Below, in pieces: positions 1-4,788 of a stretch of 5,391 nucleotides of DNA (the first letter of the stretch is position 1; each line of letters opens with the position of its first letter). Origin of the DNA: Actinomycetota bacterium (GTDB taxonomy: Bacteria; Actinomycetota; Thermoleophilia; Gaiellales; Gaiellaceae); the NCBI GenBank assembly GCA_013817555.1, contig JACDCN010000164.1, positions 1 to 5,391 on the forward strand. The letters run 5' to 3'. The translations under genes were made by a program, and so were the position numbers. The notes under the pieces are model-generated. The model saw only the letters and a program-made list of their open reading frames with translations. It was not told the DNA's origin and made no database searches.

Positions 1-937
1 GGTAGACGCCCAGCGCCCGGGCCGTCGTCCCGGCGGCGTTGCCGAGGATCGCGACCCGTTCGAGCGGGCGCCCGAGCAAGGGAGGTAGGGCCAGGAACGC
101 GTCCCACACACCGCCCGTCAGAACATTCCCACCGGGTTGCCACACCGAGTGCACGGCCACGCCCTCGTTCAGATGGAGTACCCGTCGGCCGTCGGAGCGC
201 TCGACGACCTGGATGTACTGGTGGTAGGAGGTCTCCTCGTGCAGGAGCCCTTGCTCAGCCTTGACGGCGCCGGGCGGGACGACGACGAGTGCTGCGAGCA
301 CGGCCGCCACGACGAGGTAGCGCACCCCGAGCAGGAAGCACGCAGAGGCCGCCAGCAGCGCGGCGATGACGAGGAACGTCCGCTGGGTGCCGATTGCCGG
401 GATGAGGATCAGCGCCGGTAGGAAGGTTCCGAACAGCGACCCCGCGGTCGAGAGCGCGTAGAGGCGACCCGCGACCGCGCCCGCAGTCTCGATGCCGGTC
501 ACGGCAAGCCGGATCGCGAACGGCGACACCATGCCGAGAAGCACGACCGGCGGTGCGAAGAGCAACAGCACCGCGATGAAGCTCCCGATCACCGCGCCCG
601 CCGAGGCGTCGTCCAACCCCTCGACGGTGAGATCGAGAAACGGCTCCGCGACGAAGGGGATGGCAGCCACTGAGATCGCCGAGATCAAGACGATCGCGCC
701 CAGGAGCGTGGTTCTCGGCCGCCGGTCCGCCACCCGCCCGCCGAGCCAGTACCCGAGGGCGAGAGCAGCGAGGACGATGCCGATCAGATTGGCCCACACG
801 ACGGTCGAGGATCCGAAGTACGGCGCGAGCAAACGGGACGCCGTGATCTCCGTCGCAAGCGCGCCGATCCCCGCTCCGAATACGAGCGCCCCGAGCGCGA
901 GGCCCCCCGGTCTCGCGTTCACTGCCTCCGATGTCAC
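1..937 (-). CDS. fused multi-pass membrane / spermidine synthase-like protein (C-terminus off the window)
   Basis: The frame is open from a GTG at 937 to the left edge, giving 312 residues with the C-terminus missing. The first ~225 residues are a hydrophobic membrane domain with roughly seven helices (about 12-33, 46-66, 76-97, 113-134, 155-180, 186-204, 206-222). It includes E30..R35 and the YWLGGRVADRR loop (63-73), as in the N-terminal half of proteins annotated as fused MFS/spermidine synthase. From ~230 a soluble domain begins: the strand ETSYHQYIQVV (235-245) and the turn RRVLHLNEG (251-259) match the start of the spermidine synthase fold. ILGNAAGTTARALG (297-310) occupies the nucleotide-binding loop, normally GGGDG. 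The catalytic aspartates would lie beyond the edge, so activity cannot be judged; function as an aminopropyltransferase is uncertain. It follows the 78-aa gene by 4 nt (TAGGAGCGTG), so the two are probably co-transcribed and translationally coupled. A second in-frame GTG at 922 is an alternative start. Confidence 0.85.
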   Translation of the reverse strand, partial: MTSEAVNARPGGLALGALVFGAGIGALATEITASRLLAPYFGSSTVVWANLIGIVLAALALGYWLGGRVADRRPRTTLLGAIVLISAISVAAIPFVAEPFLDLTVEGLDDASAGAVIGSFIAVLLLFAPPVVLLGMVSPFAIRLAVTGIETAGAVAGRLYALSTAGSLFGTFLPALILIPAIGTQRTFLVIAALLAASACFLLGVRYLVVAAVLAALVVVPPGAVKAEQGLLHEETSYHQYIQVVERSDGRRVLHLNEGVAVHSVWQPGGNVLTGGVWDAFLALPPLLGRPLERVAILGNAAGTTARALGVY

Positions 938-941
938 GCTC

Positions 942-1178
942 CTACAACCCGAAGACCCGCTCGATCTCGCCGAGCGTTCGCGCTGCGAGCAACACCGCAA
1001 CGGCGAGGGCGAGCGCAAGAACGAGCCAGAACCGGATCCCCGCCCAGCGCTTCTCGCGATGCCACCGTTGACGGGCTGCGCGGCGAGCGCGGTGGAACCG
1101 GTACGCACGCTCGACAGCGTCGGGATCGAGCGGTGGCTCCTCTTCCTCCGGAGAAGTCCTGGTCTCGACCTTGGCCAC
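942..1178 (-). CDS. small membrane protein with C-terminal anchor, unknown function
   Basis: This is a 78-residue protein starting with GTG at 1178 and ending with TAG at 942. Residues 1-20 are acidic (PEEEEPPLDPD), 22-46 are strongly basic and probably helical (AYRFHRARRAARQRW), and 48-66 form one hydrophobic helix (FWLVLALALAVAVLLAA) followed by a short tail, RTLGEIERVFGL. By the positive-inside rule the N-terminus should be cytoplasmic. I do not recognise the family. The next gene, the membrane/spermidine synthase fusion, starts 4 nt after its stop, so the pair forms one transcription unit and a supporting role for that membrane protein is possible but unproven. There is no good Shine-Dalgarno sequence at normal distance from the GTG. 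A -10-like box 6 nt upstream suggests a leaderless transcript, which supports this start. Confidence 0.75.
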   Translation of the reverse strand: MAKVETRTSPEEEEPPLDPDAVERAYRFHRARRAARQRWHREKRWAGIRFWLVLALALAVAVLLAARTLGEIERVFGL

Positions 1179-1184
1179 GGACGA

Positions 1185-1190
1185 AGTGTA
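1185..1190 (-). promoter_or_regulatory. possible -10 box for the minus-strand membrane gene pair
   Basis: On the minus strand TACACT (4 of 6 matches to TATAAT) ends 6 nt before the GTG at 1178, so transcription would begin at or next to the start codon. No convincing -35 hexamer is visible at 16-18 bp. The box lies in the 73-bp gap shared with the divergent plus-strand gene. This is pattern-based only. Confidence 0.35.
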
Positions 1191-1215
1191 GAAACTCCAC
1201 GCGCAGCCGTTGTCT

Positions 1216-1244
1216 TTGTCCGGCCGGCGCGCAGGTCATATTCT
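1216..1244 (+). promoter_or_regulatory. sigma70-type promoter for the four-helix membrane protein, probably leaderless
   Basis: TTGTCC (1216-1221, 4 of 6 matches to TTGACA) and TATTCT (1239-1244, 4 of 6 matches to TATAAT) are separated by exactly 17 bp. The -10 box ends 7 nt before the ATG at 1252, so the expected transcription start is at or within a base or two of that ATG. The sequence between them (TCCTCTC) has no Shine-Dalgarno motif, as expected for a leaderless mRNA, which is common in actinobacteria. Confidence 0.5.
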
Positions 1245-1251
1245 TCCTCTC

Positions 1252-1707
1252 ATGGAAGGCTCTGAGGTTCGGCGCGGGCGAGGTCGGATGCCGTTCACCG
1301 ACGCCACCACCATGCCCGGGCTGGGCGGTCGGCTCACGCTCGTCTTCGGTCTCCTGCTCGCGGTTTCAGCGCTGACGGGCTGGTACACGGGCGAGGGCGA
1401 GGGAACTACCGTGTCCGTCATCGGCTGGCACACGGGGACGATCGGGAAAGTCGTCCTCTTCCTCGGCATCCTGGCCGCGCTCCTGATCTGCCTTCGCGAG
1501 TTCGGAGTCGACCTGCCCGATGCGGTGCCCGAGAGCCTCGTGGCGATCGGCGTCGGCTCCATCGCGACCATTCTCGTGCTCGTCAGGCTGATCTCGATCC
1601 CGGACACGTTCTTCTTCGCGAGCCGAGGGATCGGAATCTGGGTGAGCCTGGTCTGCGCCGTCGGAATCATCGTCGCGGGCCTGCTGGAAGCCTCGGAAGA
1701 CTTGTAG
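1252..1707 (+). CDS. four-helix integral membrane protein, unknown function
   Basis: From ATG 1252 this is a 151-residue protein with four hydrophobic segments at about 27-44, 64-82, 94-114 and 126-145. A Gly/Glu/Thr-rich loop (46-61, ending GWHTG) lies between helices 1 and 2, and the tail EASEDL is acidic. The layout (first helix ending in GWYTG, third helix ending VRLISIP, fourth helix starting at a GIGIW motif) resembles the widespread small four-helix membrane proteins of actinobacteria, none of which has a role I can name. ATG 1252 was chosen because a 17-bp-spaced promoter ends 7 nt upstream. ATG 1288 has GAGG 4 nt upstream and would give a 139-residue product that still has all helices. 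A TTG at 1210 is less likely because it would lie upstream of the predicted transcript start. It converges on the minus-strand operon and is the only plus-strand gene here. Confidence 0.8.
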   Translation: MEGSEVRRGRGRMPFTDATTMPGLGGRLTLVFGLLLAVSALTGWYTGEGEGTTVSVIGWHTGTIGKVVLFLGILAALLICLREFGVDLPDAVPESLVAIGVGSIATILVLVRLISIPDTFFFASRGIGIWVSLVCAVGIIVAGLLEASEDL

Positions 1708-1718
1708 GCCGCAAGGCT

Positions 1719-1741
1719 GCCCTGACCGGACGGGTCAGGGC
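1719..1741. terminator. hairpin between convergent genes, possible bidirectional terminator
   Basis: GCCCTGACC (1719-1727) and GGTCAGGGC (1733-1741) form a perfect 9-bp stem with a 5-nt loop. It begins 12 nt after the plus-strand stop (1705-1707) and contains the TGA stop (1737-1735) of the minus-strand 78-aa gene. It is symmetrical, so it could act on both strands. Neither side carries a T-tract, so termination would be of the U-less type or the hairpin may only protect 3' ends. Confidence 0.55.
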
Positions 1742-1971
1742 GAGGTAACCGTCACGGTCACCGTCCGCGCAGGGGGCTCCTGCGGGAGTGGAGTGAGCGT
1801 GCGCACGTTGGTCACCACACCCCCCGGCTCGACTTGCTCGTCGAGGGTGCGCGCGAACGCGACCCCAACGAGAAACGCGAGCACGAGCAGGAGCACCGCG
1901 AGGAGGAGGCGGGCGACGTAACGGCGGCGGCGCGGTCTGACTCGGGTGCCTCGATTGTGTCGTTCGAGCAC
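1735..1971 (-). CDS. small single-pass membrane protein with Thr/Val-rich exported tail, unknown function
   Basis: This 78-residue protein starts with GTG at 1971. It has a basic N-terminus (RVRPRRRRYVARL, 10-22), one hydrophobic helix (about 22-41, LLLAVLLLVLAFLVGVAFA) and a C-terminal half rich in Thr, Val and Pro that ends in alternating TVTVTVTSP. The charge pattern predicts N-inside, C-outside. It begins 13 nt after the stop of the 104-aa gene, so it is probably the last gene of the eno-pyk-ftsB operon or of a sub-operon. Only a weak AAAG lies upstream of the GTG. The stop codon lies inside the hairpin between the convergent genes. No family is recognised. Confidence 0.7.
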   Translation of the reverse strand: MLERHNRGTRVRPRRRRYVARLLLAVLLLVLAFLVGVAFARTLDEQVEPGGVVTNVRTLTPLPQEPPARTVTVTVTSP

Positions 1972-1984
1972 GGTCTTTAGATGC

Positions 1985-2299
1985 CTACGGCTCGTAGTCG
2001 AGAGCGCCGCGGGAGTAGAGGAAGAACGCGGCGCTCTCCACGATCGACAAGGTTCCCAGCCAGGTGCGCGCGGCGGCGCGTTCGGCGACGGCTACGCGCG
2101 TCCAGGCGTCCGCCTGGCGGTACTCCGTCGCTAGCTCGCGAATCGTGAATGTCGACCCCAGCCGCTTTCGCAAGCCGTCCGTCACCGCTTCGAGCTCGGC
2201 GTGAAGCTCTTCCTCCCTGAACGGTTCCCGCGCCACCTCCTGAAACCGTCGGTAGCCGTCCTCCCAGTCGCGTCTGGCGCTCTCGACATAGGCTGTCAC
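1985..2299 (-). CDS. 104-aa predicted helical soluble protein, unknown function
   Basis: This 104-residue protein starts with GTG at 2299 and ends with TAG at 1985. It is highly charged and probably mostly helical, with no membrane segment, signal peptide or cysteine. Noticeable segments are ESARRDWEDGYRRFQEV (6-22), a central Leu/Arg-rich stretch FTIRELATEYRQADAWTRVA and an aromatic C-terminus AAFFLYSRGALDYEP. I do not recognise the family. The GTG lies 10 nt from the end of the upstream palindromic repeat and has no Shine-Dalgarno motif, so its translation may depend on coupling to DUF501 or on the repeat. No other in-frame ATG or GTG occurs in the first codons, which supports this start. 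Position in the operon after DUF501 suggests, without proof, a link to envelope or division functions. Confidence 0.75.
   Translation of the reverse strand: MTAYVESARRDWEDGYRRFQEVAREPFREEELHAELEAVTDGLRKRLGSTFTIRELATEYRQADAWTRVAVAERAAARTWLGTLSIVESAAFFLYSRGALDYEP
2000..2038. repeat. perfect 12-bp inverted repeat inside the 3' end of the 104-aa gene
   Basis: GAGAGCGCCGCG (2000-2011) is the exact reverse complement of CGCGGCGCTCTC (2027-2038), with a 15-nt loop. It encodes residues around ESAAFFLYSRGAL and ends 13 nt before the stop codon. In the mRNA it would form a strong stem with a pyrimidine-rich loop. It could stabilise or terminate the operon transcript, or be a by-product of GC-rich codons. 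Confidence 0.5.
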
Positions 2300-2309
2300 G
2301 GCGCGGATG

Positions 2310-2379
2310 CTAGATGCTTGATCGGGAATTCACGGCGGGCCGGATGACGGCCGCGCTTCAATTCCCATCAAGCATCTAG
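2310..2379. repeat. palindromic repeat element, copy A (70 bp)
   Basis: The left arm 2310-2330 begins CTAGATGCTTGATC and the right arm 2360-2379 ends ATCAAGCATCTAG. The arms are complementary except for one base missing from the right arm near 2367, which leaves a one-base bulge. The core holds GGCCG (2338-2342), loop GATGA and CGGCC (2348-2352). The first 43 bases match copy B (3284-3359) except for one extra A in the loop. The right side of the core is shorter than in copy B (7 versus 13 nt). Its outer CTAG supplies the TAG stop of DUF501 (2378-2376), and the 104-aa gene starts 10 nt beyond the other end. It encodes nothing. REP-like element, MITE-like insertion or RNA hairpin are all possible; there is no T-tract. 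Confidence 0.92.
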
Positions 2380-2894
2380 ATGGTCGGTCCCGCGACGCCC
2401 TCGGAGCAGCAGCGATCCGGAGGCCAGAGGGGATCGACCTCGGCGAGGATCCGCTCGCCGAGCACGTACCCGGGACGGGCAAGGGCGAACGCGGCGTGGG
2501 CGTGTAGACACTTGAGACGACTCGGGGTGTGCGAGCCCGCGATCCCGAGTTCGAGCGACTCTCCCTCATCCTTCCCACGGCGTTCCCCCGCAAGCTCACG
2601 CCGAACCCGGCGCTGCTCCTCGGTGGCCAGCTCGAGCGAACGGGCGAGCTCGGCTTCCTCCGCCACCGCTTGGCTCCAGCGTTCGACGCCTCCCGCCGCC
2701 TCGATGCGGGCGAGCGCGGCCACGAGGTGCGGGCAGGTGAGGTAATACGTCGTTGGGAACGGCTGCCCGCCCGAGTCGTACGGATTCTGCTCGGTTATGG
2801 CCGGCAGACCGTAGCGACAGCGGACGACGACGCGGCGCAGCGCGCGTGGCTCTCGGCCGAGCTGACGCGCGACGAGCGCCCGGTCATCCATCAC
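2376..2894 (-). CDS. DUF501 family protein
   Basis: This 172-residue protein shows the family pattern: VARQLGREPR (8-17), RCRYGLPAI (25-33), PFPTTYYLTCPHLVAALARIEA (45-66), a charged helical middle region (70-112), then GIAGS..SRLKCLHAHAAFALA (117-139) and GYVLGERIL (142-150). Cys26, Cys54, His56, Cys129, His131 and His133 look like a possible metal-binding set; this is inference. The biochemical function is unknown. In actinobacteria this gene normally sits just after the FtsB/DivIC gene, as here, with ppx/gppA often next; no ppx is seen in this window. It overlaps the end of ftsB by 8-11 nt, depending on whether ATG 2891 or GTG 2894 is used. GAGGGG just upstream helps either start only loosely, so coupling to ftsB translation is likely. 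Its TAG stop is formed by the terminal CTAG of repeat copy A. Confidence 0.92.
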   Translation of the reverse strand: MMDDRALVARQLGREPRALRRVVVRCRYGLPAITEQNPYDSGGQPFPTTYYLTCPHLVAALARIEAAGGVERWSQAVAEEAELARSLELATEEQRRVRRELAGERRGKDEGESLELGIAGSHTPSRLKCLHAHAAFALARPGYVLGERILAEVDPLWPPDRCCSEGVAGPTI

Positions 2895-3264
2895 CCCTCA
2901 CACTACGTTGAACGCGTCTCCATTCAGGGATCCCTTTCACGACGAACAGCTGCTCTCCGGGAAGCACGTATCCGATCCGTCTCGCCTCGCGTTGCGTCGT
3001 CTCCACGCTCGTGGAATTGACCAGGCGACGCTCGAGGCCGACCTTCGCGATCCGAAGTCGCTCCACCTCTATCCGGCGTGCTGCGAGATCGTTCCGCGCC
3101 TCGAAGTACGACGCGAGCGGCTGGTAGTACAGATAGACGGAAAGACCGACGAGCGCGGTCAGCCAGAGCAGCCGCAAGCGACGACGCGACCTCGGCTTCC
3201 GTTTCCCCGCTCGCTTTGTACGACTCTTCGTCGAGACAGTCTCCGCCACGCCGCAAGCTTCCAC
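2884..3264 (-). CDS. ftsB: FtsB/DivIC-type septum formation initiator protein
   Basis: This 126-residue bitopic membrane protein has a basic cytoplasmic N-terminus (KSRTKRAGKRKPRSRRR, 13-29) and one transmembrane helix (about 31-47, LRLLWLTALVGLSVYLYY). A coiled coil follows (about 54-83, ARNDLAARRIEVERLRIAK), then the family signature EARRIGYVLPGEQLFVV (93-109). FtsB/DivIC proteins pair with FtsL and FtsQ/DivIB through the extracellular coiled coil and help activate septal wall synthesis. Two starts compete: GTG 3264 has AAGGGG 13 nt upstream, whereas GTG 3249 (residue 6) has GGAAG at 3258-3262 with an 8-nt gap, which is the better site. The gene overlaps DUF501 at its 3' end. A 14-bp palindrome and repeat copy B separate it from pyk. 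Confidence 0.93.
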   Translation of the reverse strand: MEACGVAETVSTKSRTKRAGKRKPRSRRRLRLLWLTALVGLSVYLYYQPLASYFEARNDLAARRIEVERLRIAKVGLERRLVNSTSVETTQREARRIGYVLPGEQLFVVKGIPEWRRVQRSVRGDG

Positions 3265-3278
3265 GCCGGCGCGCCGGC
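3265..3278. repeat. 14-bp perfect palindrome next to the ftsB start
   Basis: GCCGGCGCGCCGGC reads the same on both strands and directly abuts GTG 3264, lying between the AAGGGG ribosome-binding candidate and that codon. In mRNA it could fold back or pair with other copies and lower initiation at GTG 3264, which would favour the GTG at 3249. It may equally be a chance GC-rich palindrome. Confidence 0.45.
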
Positions 3279-3283
3279 CCCTT

Positions 3284-3359
3284 CTAGATGCTTGATCGGG
3301 AATTCACGGCGGGCCGGTGACGGCCACGACTGCGCGTCAATTCCCGATCAAGCATCTAG
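3284..3359. repeat. palindromic repeat element, copy B (76 bp)
   Basis: Arms 3284-3304 and 3339-3359 are perfect 21-bp inverted repeats starting and ending in CTAG (CTAGATGCTTGATC... / ...GATCAAGCATCTAG). The 34-nt core contains GGCCG (3312-3316), a GTGA loop (GNRA class if transcribed on the plus strand) and CGGCC (3321-3325). It has the same orientation as copy A, 974 bp away, and matches it over the left 42 bases apart from one inserted A in copy A. It begins 4 nt after the pyk stop, in the pyk-ftsB junction. The arms are AT-richer than the surroundings. No reading frame or T-tract accompanies it. Confidence 0.95.
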
Positions 3360-3363
3360 GCAG

Positions 3364-4776
3364 TCAGGCCGTGTCCACCTTGATCACGTTCGTCGAGCCG
3401 GGGATATTCACCGCAGTGCCAGCGGTGAGGACGACGCGGTCGCCGGCATCCACGATCCCGGCTTCGCGGGCGGCGTCGATCGACTGACGCCACAGGTCGT
3501 CCACGTCGGTCGACTCGGGGATCTCGAGTGGCGTCACGCCCCACTCGATCGCCATGTGCTGAAGCGAGGTCACGACGTGGGTCAGGGCGACGACGGGCCT
3601 GCGCGGGCGTAGCCGTGCAACGGCCGACGCCGTCCTTCCCGTGAATGTGGGCACGAGGATTGCCTTCGCACCGAGTGCCTCCGCGAGATCGCAGGCCGCA
3701 TTCGACATCGCCCGGCCGACGGTCGGGGCTTCGGCGGCCCCGGGCAACTGGTGGCGGTAACCGAGGCTGGGCTCGACCGCGAGGGCGATCACGGCCATCG
3801 TCTCCACCGCCTCCACCGGGTACTCGCCGATCGCGGTCTCTGCGGAGAGCATCACTGCCGAGGTTCCGTCGAGAATCGCGTTCGCAACGTCGGATGCCTC
3901 CGCACGGGTCGGCTCCGGGCGATGCACCATCGACTCCAGCATCTGAGTGGCCGTGATCGCCGGCTTTCCGCGCTCGAGCGCGGCGAGGATGATGCGCTTC
4001 TGCAGGAGCGGCACATCTGCTGCGCCGACCTCCACGCCGAGGTCGCCACGCGCGATCATCACGGCGTCGGCCTCGTCGAGGATCTCCTCGATCGCCGCGA
4101 CCGCCTCCTGCAGCTCGATCTTCGCGATCACCCACGCCTGCGACCCGGCCGTCTCGAGCTTCGCCCGGAGCGCAGCGACGTCTGCTCGCGAGCGGACGAA
4201 CGACTGAGCCACGTAGTCGACCCCGAGCCCGAGCGCGAAGTCGAGATCCTCGAGATCCTTGTCGGTGAGCGAGGGGACCGGCAGAGGCACGCCGGGGACG
4301 TTGACGCCTTTGTGCGGCTCGACGATGCCGCCGGTGATGACCCTGCACATGGCACGGTTGCCCTCGACCCGCTCGACCCGGAGCCGCACATGGCCGTCGT
4401 CGACGAGCACGTCCTGCTCGGGAGCGAGCACAGAGCCGAGAACAGCTGGCGCGACCGGGAGGTCGTCGGCTCGCGCCGAGCCCTCGTCGGCGACGACGAC
4501 ACTGTCGCCAACTTCGAGCTCGACCGGTTTCGAGAGCTCGCCGATCCGCAGCTTCGGGCCCTGAAGATCCGCGATGAGCGCGAGCGGTCTCCCAAATGCC
4601 GTCTGGGCCTCCCGCACGAGCCGCGCGCTCGTCCCGTGATCCTCGTGCGCGCCGTGCGAGAAGTTGAGACGAGCGCCGTCCATTCCAGCCTCGATCAGCC
4701 GCGAGATTGCCTGCTCGCCGGACGACGCGGGTCCGATCGTGGCGACGATCTTCGTCCTTCGGTCGAAGGCGACCAT
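3364..4776 (-). CDS. pyk: pyruvate kinase
   Basis: Complete 470-residue pyruvate kinase, normal bacterial length, converting phosphoenolpyruvate and ADP to pyruvate and ATP in the cytoplasm. Motifs in order: TKIVATIGPAS (8-18), GMDGARLNFSHG (31-42), ADLQGPKLRIG (69-79), SLTDKDLEDLDFALGLGVDY (169-188), catalytic AKIEL with Lys219 and metal ligand Glu221, MIARGDLGVE with Asp245 (240-249), TATQMLESM (275-283), PTRAEASDVANAILDGTSA and MLSAETAIGEYP. The C-terminal domain ends AGTAVNIPGSTNVIKVDTA. At the positions of rabbit muscle residues 113, 114, 117 and 120 it has Leu71, Gln72, Lys75 and Ile78, the set known from K+-independent pyruvate kinases, instead of Thr, Lys, Glu and Thr. The B domain lies near 80-160. 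ATG 4776 is 12 nt after the eno stop with no clear Shine-Dalgarno motif, so coupling to eno is likely. Confidence 0.98.
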   Translation of the reverse strand: MVAFDRRTKIVATIGPASSGEQAISRLIEAGMDGARLNFSHGAHEDHGTSARLVREAQTAFGRPLALIADLQGPKLRIGELSKPVELEVGDSVVVADEGSARADDLPVAPAVLGSVLAPEQDVLVDDGHVRLRVERVEGNRAMCRVITGGIVEPHKGVNVPGVPLPVPSLTDKDLEDLDFALGLGVDYVAQSFVRSRADVAALRAKLETAGSQAWVIAKIELQEAVAAIEEILDEADAVMIARGDLGVEVGAADVPLLQKRIILAALERGKPAITATQMLESMVHRPEPTRAEASDVANAILDGTSAVMLSAETAIGEYPVEAVETMAVIALAVEPSLGYRHQLPGAAEAPTVGRAMSNAACDLAEALGAKAILVPTFTGRTASAVARLRPRRPVVALTHVVTSLQHMAIEWGVTPLEIPESTDVDDLWRQSIDAAREAGIVDAGDRVVLTAGTAVNIPGSTNVIKVDTA

Positions 4777-4788
4777 GGTCTGCGCAGG

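Noticed and set aside
255..797. Minus-strand open frame of 180 codons inside the fusion gene
   Set aside because: Arg-rich shadow frame. The real frame, starting at GTG 937, stays open to the left edge and encodes the membrane protein.
492..1265. Plus-strand open frame of 257 codons across the left region
   Set aside because: It runs antisense to the membrane/spermidine-synthase fusion and the 78-aa gene, whose translations show proper helices and motifs; its own product shows none.
1978..1984. Third partial copy of the palindromic repeat (TAGATGC next to the 104-aa gene's stop)
   Set aside because: Only seven bases match and no partner arm is present; a 7-mer match is expected by chance in a window of this size on two strands.
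2330..2599. Minus-strand 89-codon frame running through repeat A into DUF501
   Set aside because: Ser/Arg/Pro-rich shadow of DUF501 that includes the non-coding repeat; no motif or start signal.
2380..3283. Composite transposon carrying ftsB-DUF501
   Set aside because: The two repeats do flank these genes, but no transposase is present, the pair is a conserved neighbourhood next to eno, and composition does not differ from neighbours; two independent insertions are simpler.
2310..3359. CRISPR array
   Set aside because: There are only two copies, each a self-complementary 70-76 bp unit, about 1 kb apart with genes between them.
3284..3359. Classical intrinsic terminators at the two palindromes
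   Set aside because: The stems are strong but no T-run follows on either strand, and genes of the same operon continue within 10-20 nt, so ordinary termination is not supported.
3356..4348. Minus-strand open frame of 330 codons within pyk, in another frame
   Set aside because: Arg/Gly-rich composition and full overlap with pyk mark it as a frame shadow.
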